Positions 35,386 through 44,731 are shown, counted from the first letter of the stretch. The stretch is DNA of 64,000 nt from Paraburkholderia eburnea (GCF_002917095.1 NZ_PQGA01000020.1:1-64000); one strand, 5' to 3'. The notes: generated from the letters alone by a model not told the origin. Translations and numbers: made by a program.

Positions 35386-36951
35386 ATGTGGCAGGAAAAT
35401 CCCCCCGATGAAGCTTCGCGGCCGACGGTTATCTACCGGGCAGCGGAATATGTCCGGATGTCCACCGAGCACCAACAATACTCGACAGAGAATCAGGCGG
35501 ATAAGATCCGGGAATACGCCGAGCTTCGTGGCATCCAGATCGTCCGGACCTACGCCGATGAAGGCAAAAGCGGCCTGAGCATTGATGGACGACAGGCTTT
35601 GCAGCGGCTGATCCGCGATGTTGAGTCCGGTCAGGTGGACTTCGAGATGATTCTCGTCTACGACGTCAGCCGATGGGGCCGGTTCCAGGACGCCGACGAG
35701 AGTGCCTATTATGAATACATCTGCCGGCGCGCCGGCATCCAGGTCACATACTGCGCGGAGCAGTTCGAGAACGATGGTTCGCCGGTCTCGACCATCGTCA
35801 AAGGCGTCAAGCGTGCGATGGCCGGCGAATATAGCCGGGAACTGTCGGCGAAGGTGTTCGCAGGCCAGTGCCGGTTGATCGAGCTCGGGTATCGCCAGGG
35901 TGGTCCGGCTGGCTACGGCCTGCGGCGCGTCCTCGTCGACCAGACCGGCACGTTCAAGAGCGAACTGGCGCGTGGCGAGCACAAGAGCCTTCAGACCGAT
36001 CGCGTGATCCTGATGCCGGGGCCCGAGCAGGAGGTCGCAACGGTTAACCAGATCTACCGATGGTTCGTCGACGACGGGCTCACCGAATCGGAAATCGCCT
36101 CGCGGCTGAACGCTGGATGTGTTCCCACGGATCTCGGGAGAGAGTGGACGAGGGCGACCGTGCGGCAGGTGCTCAGCAATGAGAAATACATTGGCAACAA
36201 CATCTACAACCGGATCTCATTCAAGCTCAAGAAGCACCGCGTGGTCAACGAGCCGGAGATGTGGATCCGAAAGGACGGCGCGTTCGAGGCGATCGTTTCG
36301 CCCGACATTTTCTACACCGCGCAAGGCATCCTCCGGGCGAGATCGCACAGGTATAGCAACGAAGAATTGCTCGAGAAGCTGCGAAATCTGTTCAGGCAGC
36401 GCGGCGTCTTATCCGGGCTCATTATTGACGAGGCCGAGGGCATGCCGTCGACAGCAGCATACATCCACCGTTTCGGCAGCCTGTTGCGCGCCTATGAGGC
36501 GGTCGGATTCACGCCTGACCGCGACTACCGGTTCCTCGAGGTCAATCAGTTCCTGCGCCGGCTGCATCCGGAAATCATCAGTCAGACCGAGCGCATGATC
36601 CTTGACCTGGGCGGCTCGGTCCAGCGGGATCTCGCGACCGACCTGCTCGATGTAAACCGTGAATTCACCGTGTCGATGGTGTTGGCGCGCTGTCTAATGC
36701 TGGACAACGGCCGGCGGCGCTGGAAGGTGCGCTTCGACACGAGCCTGCTGCCCGATATCACTGTCGCCATCCGGCTCGACGAGACGAACAGGACTCCGCT
36801 CGACTATTACCTGCTGCCGAGGCTCGATTTCGGACAGCCCGGGATTTCGCTCGCCGATCACAACCGCATCGAGTACGAGAGCTACCGCTTCGACAATCTG
36901 GACTACCTGTATGGCATGGCAGAACGCTATCGTCTTCGGAGGGTTGCATGA
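35386..36951 (+). CDS. Serine recombinase (resolvase/invertase family, large type)
   Basis: A 521-residue site-specific recombinase. The catalytic domain begins AAEYVRMSTEHQQYS with nucleophile S26, followed by YADEGKSGLSIDGR, VYDVSRWGRF and the helix-E region. A Recombinase domain follows (YGLRR; EIASRLNAG; WTRATVRQVLSNEKYIGNN). The C-terminal 200 residues are not the usual zinc-ribbon/coiled-coil of phage integrases; I do not recognise them. Start: ATG at 35386, typical distance to the active site; a GTG at 35257 overlapping the upstream stop (GTGA) is the alternative. It overlaps the next gene by 4 bp. Confidence 0.9.
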   Translation: MWQENPPDEASRPTVIYRAAEYVRMSTEHQQYSTENQADKIREYAELRGIQIVRTYADEGKSGLSIDGRQALQRLIRDVESGQVDFEMILVYDVSRWGRFQDADESAYYEYICRRAGIQVTYCAEQFENDGSPVSTIVKGVKRAMAGEYSRELSAKVFAGQCRLIELGYRQGGPAGYGLRRVLVDQTGTFKSELARGEHKSLQTDRVILMPGPEQEVATVNQIYRWFVDDGLTESEIASRLNAGCVPTDLGREWTRATVRQVLSNEKYIGNNIYNRISFKLKKHRVVNEPEMWIRKDGAFEAIVSPDIFYTAQGILRARSHRYSNEELLEKLRNLFRQRGVLSGLIIDEAEGMPSTAAYIHRFGSLLRAYEAVGFTPDRDYRFLEVNQFLRRLHPEIISQTERMILDLGGSVQRDLATDLLDVNREFTVSMVLARCLMLDNGRRRWKVRFDTSLLPDITVAIRLDETNRTPLDYYLLPRLDFGQPGISLADHNRIEYESYRFDNLDYLYGMAERYRLRRVA

Positions 36952-37847
36952 ACAAGGAACATTCCGCGATCGACCTGCAGATGATCCCGGTCGACCTGAT
37001 CGACGTGCTCAATCCCCGCGAGCGAAACGCCAGGGTGTTTAATGAAATCGTCGAGAACATCCGGACCGTCGGTTTGAAAAAACCGATCAGAGTCGCGCCA
37101 CGCAACGGTCCAGGCGGATCACGTCGCTATCTGCTGGTCTGCGGCGAGGGGCGACTCAAGGCCTTTCAGATGCTCGGTGAGCCGTTCATCCCGGCAATTG
37201 TCGAGGATATGGACGATGAGCAGGCCTTCATCGTCAGCCTGTCTGAGAACATCGCACGGCGCCAATATCAGCCGCTCGAGCTGCTCTCTGGTATCGCGCG
37301 CCTGCGCGACCTCGGCTACGACAGGAAAGCCATCTCCGAGAAAACCGGCCTGAGCAGCGAATACGTGCAGGGGATCCTGTACCTACTCAAAAATGGCGAG
37401 GAGCGACTGCTCGCCGCCGTCCATTCCGGACGCATTCCGCTTAATGCCGCGATGACCATTGCCGGCGCGGGCAACGACGACAAGGCGATTCAGGCCGCGC
37501 TGCAGGAGGCCTATGAAACGCACACGCTACGCGGCAGCCAGTTGATTCAAGCGCGACGGGTCATCGAGCGCCGACGGACTCAGGGACGATCACTGGCCCG
37601 CGGCGCCTCGCGCAAGAAACCCGAGGTGACGCCGTCGAGTCTGGTTCGCAATTACCAGAACGAGGTCGAGCGACAGCGGCTGATGATTCGGAAAGCCGAG
37701 ATAACACAGCAACGGCTACTGTTCATCGTCGAAGCCTTGCGCCAGCTACTTGAAGATGAAAATTTCACCAACCTGCTGCGTGCAGAAGGTCTGGAAACGC
37801 TACCCAAATATCTGGCCGAGCGTGTCTGGGAAGGGAGCGCAGTGTGA
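36948..37847 (+). CDS. ParB/RepB-like protein
   Basis: A 299-residue protein with an N-terminal ParB/Srx-type domain: VDLIDVLNPRERN, IRTVGLKKPIRV, a GEGRLKAF variant of the GERR box, and SLSENIARRQYQPLE. A helix-turn-helix follows (RKAISEKTGLSSEYVQGIL). No ParA is encoded nearby, so a classical segregation role is doubtful; it may bind the element's DNA and act with the recombinase. It overlaps both neighbours by 4 bp (ATGA and GTGA), implying fixed co-production. Confidence 0.85.
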   Translation: MNKEHSAIDLQMIPVDLIDVLNPRERNARVFNEIVENIRTVGLKKPIRVAPRNGPGGSRRYLLVCGEGRLKAFQMLGEPFIPAIVEDMDDEQAFIVSLSENIARRQYQPLELLSGIARLRDLGYDRKAISEKTGLSSEYVQGILYLLKNGEERLLAAVHSGRIPLNAAMTIAGAGNDDKAIQAALQEAYETHTLRGSQLIQARRVIERRRTQGRSLARGASRKKPEVTPSSLVRNYQNEVERQRLMIRKAEITQQRLLFIVEALRQLLEDENFTNLLRAEGLETLPKYLAERVWEGSAV

Positions 37848-38725
37848 GCCAGCCGCCGCTTGGATTTGTTCCCGACCCCATAACCGTTCCGCTCGACAGG
37901 ATCCTGCCATCACGCAAGACACCTGACGGCGTTCACGAGTCGAAGAAATTCAAGACCATCCTGTCGTCGCTCGAGGAAGTTGGCCTGATCGAGCCGCTGA
38001 CCGTCAGCAAGGCAGATCCGAAAACCGGACAGTATGTCCTGCTCGACGGACATATCCGGATGCTCGCACTGCGGCAGCTCGAATTCGTCGATGCTCCGTG
38101 TTTCGTCGCGATCGATGACGAAAGCTATACCTACAATAACCGGATCAACCGCCTGTCGACAATCCAGGAGCACTTCATGATCCGGCGAGCCGTCGATCGG
38201 GGCGTGAAGCCCGATAAGCTGGCCAAGGCCCTGGGCGTTGATGTCAGCCACATCATCAAGAAAATGAACCTGCTCGACGGTCTCTGCCGGGAAGCGGCTG
38301 AGCTGCTGAAAGACCAGCAGTTTTCAGCGAACCTCGGTGCGGTGCTGCGCAAGATGAAACCGACGCGGCAGATCGAATCTGTGGAGCTGATGCTCGCCGC
38401 AAACAACATCACGGTCGCGTACTGCCAGGCGCTGCTCGCCGCGACGCCACCAGAGATGATCGTCGGGGAGGCGAAGCCGAAGAAAATGGCCGGCGTCACC
38501 GCCGATCAGATGGCTCGCATGGAGCGCGAGATGGGCAATGTCCACGGTCAGTTCAAGATCATTGAGCAGTCGTACGGGCAGGATGTGCTCAACCTCGTGC
38601 TCGCCAAAGGCTACATCGCCAAGCTCCTCGATAACGACGCCGTCGTTCGTTTTCTGACGAAGTATCAGCCGGACATGTTTGCCGAATTCGAGGACATCGT
38701 ACGGACCGTGTCGCTAGAGAAGTGA
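37844..38725 (+). CDS. RepB-like plasmid partition family protein (second ParB-like gene)
   Basis: A 293-residue protein with a ParB-type N-terminus (VPLDRILPSRKTPDG, EEVGLIEPLTVSK, YVLLDGHIRMLALRQL), a helix-turn-helix (PDKLAKALGVDVSHIIKKMNLL), and a C-terminal half that fits the plasmid partition RepB C-terminal domain as I remember it. GHIRMLAL stands where ParB has GERRYRA, so CTP binding may be altered. GTG start at 37844 in a GTGA overlap with the previous stop. Last gene of the recombinase-ParB-RepB unit. Confidence 0.82.
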   Translation: MSQPPLGFVPDPITVPLDRILPSRKTPDGVHESKKFKTILSSLEEVGLIEPLTVSKADPKTGQYVLLDGHIRMLALRQLEFVDAPCFVAIDDESYTYNNRINRLSTIQEHFMIRRAVDRGVKPDKLAKALGVDVSHIIKKMNLLDGLCREAAELLKDQQFSANLGAVLRKMKPTRQIESVELMLAANNITVAYCQALLAATPPEMIVGEAKPKKMAGVTADQMARMEREMGNVHGQFKIIEQSYGQDVLNLVLAKGYIAKLLDNDAVVRFLTKYQPDMFAEFEDIVRTVSLEK

Positions 38726-39118
38726 ATGAATGTGGTGAGATCCCATGTCTGGTATGCGGCCTGTTTCATTGACACTGAGATAATGGCGGCGGCTGCGACC
38801 CCTTGGCACTCGACGGAGCCGTAGCGCGCGGATGTGACGGCTCTTCTAAAGTCCGGCATTGATCGCAGCCGCCAATTCCACAAGATCCTGCGATACCTGG
38901 CCATAGCAAACCACGGCGACGTCCAGGGAGTGATGGCGTACGTGATGCAACGCACGTCGCAGTGCTTGCAGGATCCAGCTGCGTTCGTTACCAAAAGCAC
39001 CACCTCCCACCTTGCACCGAGCCTCAAGGACGGCTCGCCGCGATGCAACCAGGATGGTTGGTCGCCGTGCCTCGCCATTATCAATATGATTGCGAAGCCG
39101 ACTCTGGCTCGAGTAGAA
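38726..39118. other. Stretch without a supportable gene between the recombinase cassette and the restriction operon
   Basis: Nearly 400 bp with only short overlapping frames on both strands, none with a recognisable domain or ribosome site. The promoter of the downstream operon should lie near its right end. It may contain remnants of an older insertion, but I cannot identify one. Confidence 0.4.
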
Positions 39119-39145
39119 TGCTGTTTTATGATGCAAAAAACAGCA
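39119..39145 (+). promoter_or_regulatory. Inverted repeat, probable operator of the ribbon-helix-helix protein
   Basis: TGCTGTTTT (39119-39127) and AAAACAGCA (39137-39145) form a perfect 9-bp inverted repeat with a 9-bp spacer, ending 5 bp before the ATG of the RHH gene. Its place and symmetry fit an autoregulatory operator controlling the whole restriction-modification operon. Confidence 0.6.
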
Positions 39146-39150
39146 CTTTG

Positions 39151-39372
39151 ATGGCTCGTCCCCGTCTTAACCGGAAGATCGTTCGGACATCAGTTTCACT
39201 CGATGAGCAAATGTTCAGCGAAGTGTTTCAGCTTGCCGCTCAAAACGATGTGTCCGTGGCGTGGTTGGTTCGCAAGGCTGTAGCCGAGCTTCTCGAGCGT
39301 CATCGAGGGGAGCTGGAGCCGCAGCTACCCCTTCTATCCTCTGACTTCAAGCTGCAGGAATACAAGAAATGA
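39151..39372 (+). CDS. Ribbon-helix-helix DNA-binding protein, first gene of the restriction-modification operon
   Basis: A 73-residue basic protein: RTSVSLDEQMFSEVF forms the beta strand and first helix and AQNDVSVAWLVRKAVAELLERH the second part of a CopG/Arc-type fold. It overlaps the first methyltransferase gene by 4 bp (ATGA). By position it should be the operon regulator, comparable in role to the C proteins of other restriction-modification systems, though of a different fold. The start at 39151 is likely; an in-frame ATG at 39118 lies at the edge of the inverted repeat and is the alternative. Confidence 0.8.
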   Translation: MARPRLNRKIVRTSVSLDEQMFSEVFQLAAQNDVSVAWLVRKAVAELLERHRGELEPQLPLLSSDFKLQEYKK

Positions 39373-40883
39373 CCTTGGCTTGTGTCGAAATTGATGGCCT
39401 CATCACCGCTCCGACGCGACAGGAGCGAATGATGAATTCAACACACCAACTTCATGAGATTGCGTATTCGCAGGCAAAGGAAGCGCAAACAAACGTGGTG
39501 ATTCAATCCGATGCAGTGGTCGGTATCGAGTCATGCGTAAAACAAGGAAATGTTGTCCCTCAAGTGCATAAAAGCCTAAAGAACATCCTAGAACCATTAG
39601 ACGCGAACTACCCGATCGAGCAATGTCTAGATCTTGGTCAATTTGTGCATTGGCGCGGCAATGCCACTTCCCCGATGCACAGATGGCTAAGGTACCGTGA
39701 GGCTTACTCGCCCGAGCTGATTGACAAGCTGCAGCTTGGAAATCGTATTCTTGATCCGTTTAGTGGGTGTGGCTCCATTCCAATTGGTGCGGCAATCCGG
39801 GGTAAGTCCGCGTTCGGCATTGATCTGAATCCGATAGCCGCTTTCTCTACAAAGGTAAAGCTTACGCCTTTGAGGCCTCGCTCAATTCGAGGGGTTGAAA
39901 AATTCATTAAGGATATTCCCCAGCTGCTGTCGATGCACGAGCGTTGGCCGCTGCCAGAATTGAGTATTTCCGAAAAAGTATTTGAGCCTGAAATGCTGGA
40001 CTCAGTGCTGCGCGCAAGAGCTGCCATCGAGCGAGTATTCGAAAGAGATCAGCAGGCTCGAGATTTCGTATTCCTGGCTTGGCTTGCTATTCTCGAAGGA
40101 GTTGGAAGTTACTTCAAAGAAGGCAATGGGATAAAGTACAGAAATAAGAAGCGTCAAAAGGGAAAGTACGAAGACCGTTTGGATGGCGAATGGCAATTGG
40201 CAAGGTTTGGCCCAGATCAACGCTCATTTTTCCAGGAGGCGTTCGCTAGGCAACTTCAAATGATGCTTGAGGATGCCGTAGAGTGGGGTATTGGCAGTTG
40301 GGATGATCAGCGCGTCGCCGAAGGAAGTGCTTTTAATCTACTGGATCTTATCGACGGAGAGACTTTCGATTCAGTCATTTTCAGTCCGCCATACGCAAAC
40401 CGGTTTGACTACTTTGAATCATTTAAGGTTGAACTCTGGTTTGGGAATTTCGTGAATTCCTACTCGGATTTGAATGCACTTCGAAAGGCTTCGTTGCGTT
40501 CTCACCTCAACGCGGATTTCAAGCGGCCGGCGGACAATCTGGCTCCCCTTGAGGAGCTGATCGGTCTGATGGATCGAGACTCCAGCAGCTGGCGTATGGG
40601 CGTGCCCGACTTGATGCGTGGGTATTTCCATGACATGCGTATGGTTCTCCGGCAGTGTAGGCAAGCTGCTCCAAACGGGCGTTGCCACGTGGTGGTCGGA
40701 AATTCAGCGTTTGCCGGGGTCATTATCCCCACAGATGTTTTTACGGCCATGGTTGGCATTCAGGCAGGATTCAATCGCGCAACCATTGTGGAGACTAGGC
40801 ACCTGACGGTGGCGCCTCAGCAGAGAAATCGGCTTAGGGGCTTTGAGAAGTACATGCGTGAGTCAATCGTAATACTGGAATGA
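39369..40883 (+). CDS. DNA amino-methyltransferase 1 (SPPY type)
   Basis: A 504-residue AdoMet-dependent DNA methyltransferase. Motif I ILDPFSGCGS is at residues 127-136 and catalytic motif IV S339-P-P-Y342 about 200 residues later, with the target-recognition region presumably between. SPPY is typical of N4-cytosine enzymes, but N6-adenine cannot be excluded. No m5C PCQ motif. A strong AGGAG precedes an in-frame ATG at 39429, so the true start may be there, giving 484 residues. It overlaps genes on both sides by 4 bp. Confidence 0.88.
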   Translation: MTLACVEIDGLITAPTRQERMMNSTHQLHEIAYSQAKEAQTNVVIQSDAVVGIESCVKQGNVVPQVHKSLKNILEPLDANYPIEQCLDLGQFVHWRGNATSPMHRWLRYREAYSPELIDKLQLGNRILDPFSGCGSIPIGAAIRGKSAFGIDLNPIAAFSTKVKLTPLRPRSIRGVEKFIKDIPQLLSMHERWPLPELSISEKVFEPEMLDSVLRARAAIERVFERDQQARDFVFLAWLAILEGVGSYFKEGNGIKYRNKKRQKGKYEDRLDGEWQLARFGPDQRSFFQEAFARQLQMMLEDAVEWGIGSWDDQRVAEGSAFNLLDLIDGETFDSVIFSPPYANRFDYFESFKVELWFGNFVNSYSDLNALRKASLRSHLNADFKRPADNLAPLEELIGLMDRDSSSWRMGVPDLMRGYFHDMRMVLRQCRQAAPNGRCHVVVGNSAFAGVIIPTDVFTAMVGIQAGFNRATIVETRHLTVAPQQRNRLRGFEKYMRESIVILE

Positions 40884-42304
40884 GCGAACAACTCGAACTA
40901 ATAGCTTCAATCGAATCCGAGATTATTCGAACGGTCAGTTCGCGACCTATCGAGCCATCTGGGAATTATGATGACCAGCCCGAAACGCTTCGGGAGGTCG
41001 AAGAGTTTCCGCCGCATGGCGAGATCGCGCACGGCGAACTCCTTAGCCTGACGCTGTCCACAAAAACGTCGGGACTCACACATGGGCTTCATCGATTCCC
41101 TGCGAAGTACATTCCTCAGGTACCAAGGTGGGCCCTCAATAACTACGCCACCGAGGCGAGTGTCGTCCTAGACCCTTTTATGGGCTCTGGCACTTCACTC
41201 GTTGAAGCACTCTGCTCTGTTGACTGTTCCTATGGGACTGACATCGACCCGCTGGCGCGCCTAATCACTGCAGCCAAGACGGGCGACTTTGATCCTAGTA
41301 AACTGAAGTCTCTCTCGATGGCGTTGAGTCCGAGCCAACTGCCACACTGTGCTGAGTGTTTTCTTCCTATGGAGGGGGTCAAGAACGTCACTCACTGGTT
41401 TTCGGAGGCCGCGTGGCAGAGCCTCAGTCGTATCTATCTAGCGATTGAAAGACTCCAATGCTCGCAAGCTGAGCGAAACTTTTTTTTTGCGGTGTTCAGC
41501 TCAACTCTTCGTTGGGTTTCTAACGCAGACGATCAAACTCAGAAAACCTACGTATCCGGAACGCTCAAAAAGGTACCGCCTGACGTTTTTCAAACTTTCG
41601 AAAAGTTCCTGCAACGCGCACTAACAGGGATTTCTAGTCTGGCGTCAATTCGAGGCACTCGACAAACGCGTATCCTTGAGGGATCTGCGTTAAGTGTGCC
41701 GCTTGCAGATGCGTCAGTAGATCTGATTATCACAAGTCCACCGTACCTCGACTCGGTCGATTACATGTATAACTTCATGCTCGAGTATTTTTGGCTTGGG
41801 CCAATGCTCGGGGTGTCGAGTCGTGGTGAGTACAACAAGAGAAGGCGGCTCCCTATCGGCGCGAAGAACCCCGTCGTTGAATCGTCGTCCATTCACGAAT
41901 CACTCGTTGGTCTAGTGGATTTGCAGCAGATTCCTGAGTATCGCAGAGAGGCTGCATTGGCGTACTTCGACCTTATGCAAAAGCATTTTGTTGAGGCGGC
42001 GCGCGTAATGAAAGATGGCGCCCGATACGTCCTAGTCGTAGGAAACAGTCAAGCGTCGACTGGTGTATTGCCTGTCCATGATTGCTTGCTACGCCTTGCC
42101 AAGACCGCTGGTCTCCACTTGGAGAAAGCTTTTGCGTACCGAATTCGACGTCACTATATGAAGTTTCCCCGTAAGGGCCGGGGCGGTATCATTCTTATGG
42201 ATTGGGTCATTACACTGAAGAAGACAACGGGGGCGATTCTGGAAAATGAGGATCGGCTACCGATTCCGCGTGTGTCAATTGGAGCTGATGAGGTGGCAAA
42301 TTGA
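40880..42304 (+). CDS. DNA amino-methyltransferase 2 (SPPY type)
   Basis: A 474-residue second DNA methyltransferase. Motif I is LDPFMGSGTS (97-106) and motif IV SPPY is at 286-289, in ITSPPYLDSVDYMYN; the N-terminus has LTHGLHRFPAKYIPQ, an AdoMet-binding region often found in such enzymes. It shares fold and motif order with methyltransferase 1 but little sequence, so the pair is not a recent duplication. Two different enzymes suit an asymmetric site in which each modifies one strand. ATGA and TTGA overlaps link it to both neighbours. Confidence 0.9.
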   Translation: MSEQLELIASIESEIIRTVSSRPIEPSGNYDDQPETLREVEEFPPHGEIAHGELLSLTLSTKTSGLTHGLHRFPAKYIPQVPRWALNNYATEASVVLDPFMGSGTSLVEALCSVDCSYGTDIDPLARLITAAKTGDFDPSKLKSLSMALSPSQLPHCAECFLPMEGVKNVTHWFSEAAWQSLSRIYLAIERLQCSQAERNFFFAVFSSTLRWVSNADDQTQKTYVSGTLKKVPPDVFQTFEKFLQRALTGISSLASIRGTRQTRILEGSALSVPLADASVDLIITSPPYLDSVDYMYNFMLEYFWLGPMLGVSSRGEYNKRRRLPIGAKNPVVESSSIHESLVGLVDLQQIPEYRREAALAYFDLMQKHFVEAARVMKDGARYVLVVGNSQASTGVLPVHDCLLRLAKTAGLHLEKAFAYRIRRHYMKFPRKGRGGIILMDWVITLKKTTGAILENEDRLPIPRVSIGADEVAN

Positions 42305-43497
42305 TTGGGCAGTTCCCCCGTGCTGCACGAACGTCGGACTTTTGGCGGGTAAATAGCTACGGTTATCCATGTTTCTTTAGTGAGAGCGAGAAGTCGCAGG
42401 AGGCATGGACGACTTTACTTTCCTTCTTCAACTTCACGAACTATGATGAGTTGAAATCGTATTGGTCCTCTACCGGCGCCCCACGCCAACTCAGCTCCCA
42501 TGCGGTTGAAAGTTGGAAAGCGACATTCGAAGAATTTGGAATTCTTTATGTCGAGTCGCGGTCAAACCGTATAACGATCACTCCTGCAGGTGCCCAACTT
42601 AAGGATGCTGCTGATCGCGGCGACAAGAACGAATTTGCGTGGATCGGTCTGAACCTGTTGTTGCGCTATCCATTGCGTGGTCCTCGACGTCCGAAAAGCG
42701 AAGCGCATCGCGATTCGGACCTTCTGCTCTATCGCTTTTGGTATTCAGCGCTATTGGACCTCGACGGTTATGTTTGGTGGACAGAGCTTGAGCGAGTTCT
42801 CTGTCGCGTGTTTCTAACAAACGAAACTATCGATGCCGTAGAAGATATTCGAACGCTGCGCAGTCACCCTGAGCTTCTGACTCAGATAAACATGCCGGTC
42901 GGTCAACGTCAAGGTGCATTCTATAACTCGCTAAATCAGGTGGCTGTACACGCAGGGATGAATCATCTTCTTCTCGGTGGAGAAGATATGGAATGTCCCT
43001 ACGGAGTAACGGAGCTGAAGCGTCGCCATTTCATTCGAAAAGATTGGCTTGGCATGATTAGAAAGGCGCTTTCGAATAACGGAGGCTCTGATCAATGTGC
43101 GACAGGTGGGTCGGCCATAGCGCGCTTGCCAGCAGCGCCTATGTTTAGCGATGAAAACGAATATTTTTCATATCTTGGTGCGCCTGTCACGCCAATGAAT
43201 GTCCATGTAACATCCGCATTAACTAGCGTAGTGATGCAAGGTGAGCGTGTGTTCTTTCTCTCTGAGGGCGAAAGCTACAAGGTTCTCAGCGGCCAGGATA
43301 TTTTAGGGCCCGTTGCCTCCCTTTGTCAGCTTGCTCGGGGGCAGCGGATTATTCTCAGCCACGACGAGCAATGGACGTACCTGGTTGAGGCGAAAGATCT
43401 CTTGGATGCAAACGTGGTGAAAGTTCGTCTCCGCCGCGCGCGACCAATATCAAACATTCAAGTAATTCGCGCTTTGCGGGGAAACGCCAATGGCTGA
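42301..43497 (+). CDS. Unrecognised protein of the restriction-modification operon, possible specificity or restriction subunit
   Basis: A 398-residue protein of no family I can name. Residues about 70-105 (AVESWKATFEEFGILYVESRSNRITITPAGAQL) look like a winged helix ending in a beta wing; a second helical region spans about 125-210; the C-terminus is beta-rich. TTG start at 42301 inside the TTGA overlap with the preceding stop; 8-bp overlap with the ATPase gene. In BsuMI three restriction genes follow the two methyltransferases; this gene holds the equivalent place. DNA recognition is a guess. Confidence 0.75.
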   Translation: MIGQFPRAARTSDFWRVNSYGYPCFFSESEKSQEAWTTLLSFFNFTNYDELKSYWSSTGAPRQLSSHAVESWKATFEEFGILYVESRSNRITITPAGAQLKDAADRGDKNEFAWIGLNLLLRYPLRGPRRPKSEAHRDSDLLLYRFWYSALLDLDGYVWWTELERVLCRVFLTNETIDAVEDIRTLRSHPELLTQINMPVGQRQGAFYNSLNQVAVHAGMNHLLLGGEDMECPYGVTELKRRHFIRKDWLGMIRKALSNNGGSDQCATGGSAIARLPAAPMFSDENEYFSYLGAPVTPMNVHVTSALTSVVMQGERVFFLSEGESYKVLSGQDILGPVASLCQLARGQRIILSHDEQWTYLVEAKDLLDANVVKVRLRRARPISNIQVIRALRGNANG

Positions 43498-44731
43498 CAT
43501 CAACGAGAGCCAACTTGTCGACAGCGGTGCGATTCCGCCGACTGACTTTCATCAGGCAATTGAAAGGATACGGGAGGTTGCTCAATATGACCTCGAGTTG
43601 CCCGCTGATTTTGATGCGCGCTTAAAGCATGTGACCTCTCAGCTCGTTGTGTCTGAGGATGTCCTACGGGCCGTCTCGGCTGCGATCCGAGTTGGGCACG
43701 TGGTTCTTCAAGGTCCACCAGGAACAGGGAAGAGCTCACTTGTTCGGGCTTTAGCTAAGGCATTCAACGTGTCCACATTTGCGGTTACCGCGCACGAGGA
43801 TTGGACGATCTATGACGTTATTGGAAGGCTTGAGCTTCGACTGACTGAAGATCGCAAGGAGGAAATTACTCCGGTAAACGGCGCTCTCACCGAAGCGGTG
43901 ATCCGATGCGGAAACAATGTAGTACAGCACTTCGATGACCCTAGCCATCCCCAGGCAGAGTGGTTGTTAATCGATGAGTTGAATCGTGCACACCTTGACA
44001 AAGCATTTGGTGAGCTTTTCTCTGTTCTCGGAACAGATGAACTTGTCCCAATCAATCTTCCACATCAGAAAGATGGAAATCGGGAGCTTGTGATACCAAA
44101 GCGATTTCGTATTATCGCGACGCTGAATTCCTACGACAAGCAGTTCGTTCAGAGTCTGAGTCAAGCTATCCGGCGACGGTTTACATTCATTTCCCTAGAT
44201 GTTCCGCCAAAAAAATCGCCAACAGATCCGTGGATGTTCGATATTTCAAACTCGTCACCCGCAATCCGCGAGTTTTCCTACGTAATCCAGCGGGCTGCGC
44301 AACGGATCGCCAGCCGGGAGTGCTCTATGACACCGGGCACGACAAGTGGGGTTCTTGATGAGATTGTCGAAGACATAACATCACGACATTTAGGTCGTCT
44401 TTCCGCCCTGTTTGACATTGTTGAGTCAATTCGGTATGCCCAAGAAGGTAATGGGGTACCGCATTTGCCGATTGGTACGGCGCAACTAATCGATACCGTC
44501 GAAATATTCGTCACGCGAAATCGACAGGATGGAAACTCGGCTGACACCGCGGATAGGAATATCGATTGGGCGGCATCCGTGAAACTAGCTCCGCTATTTG
44601 AATCAGATGTACTTGAGCCGGATCAGCTCGAGAATTTTGCGAAAAATTTGCCCTCTCCATTTTCGAATCAATTCGCTCGCCAGTTGTTAATAATTGCCGC
44701 CTCGGGAATGCATTTTGTTCCAGAAAAATGA
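43490..44731 (+). CDS. McrB-like AAA+ ATPase/GTPase
   Basis: A 413-residue AAA+ protein. Walker A GPPGTGKS is at 75-82, Walker B LLIDELNRA at 159-167 (D162, E163), sensor 1 ATLNSYDKQ, and arginine finger context SQAIRRRF. McrB proteins carry the similar MNTADRS and LRRRF elements and use GTP; here ATLNSYDKQ replaces that motif, so nucleotide preference is open. No N-terminal DNA-binding domain is fused. It probably forms a hexameric translocase that drives the nuclease encoded next. Confidence 0.88.
   Translation: MADINESQLVDSGAIPPTDFHQAIERIREVAQYDLELPADFDARLKHVTSQLVVSEDVLRAVSAAIRVGHVVLQGPPGTGKSSLVRALAKAFNVSTFAVTAHEDWTIYDVIGRLELRLTEDRKEEITPVNGALTEAVIRCGNNVVQHFDDPSHPQAEWLLIDELNRAHLDKAFGELFSVLGTDELVPINLPHQKDGNRELVIPKRFRIIATLNSYDKQFVQSLSQAIRRRFTFISLDVPPKKSPTDPWMFDISNSSPAIREFSYVIQRAAQRIASRECSMTPGTTSGVLDEIVEDITSRHLGRLSALFDIVESIRYAQEGNGVPHLPIGTAQLIDTVEIFVTRNRQDGNSADTADRNIDWAASVKLAPLFESDVLEPDQLENFAKNLPSPFSNQFARQLLIIAASGMHFVPEK

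Noticed and set aside
36948..38725. Plasmid or chromosome partition locus
   Set aside because: Two ParB/RepB-like genes but no ParA and no recognisable parS repeats; the recombinase linkage suggests a mobile-element function.
38846..39136. Minus-strand 96-codon frame, considered as a transposase remnant
   Set aside because: No transposase motif or terminal repeats; overlaps the operator of the RHH gene.
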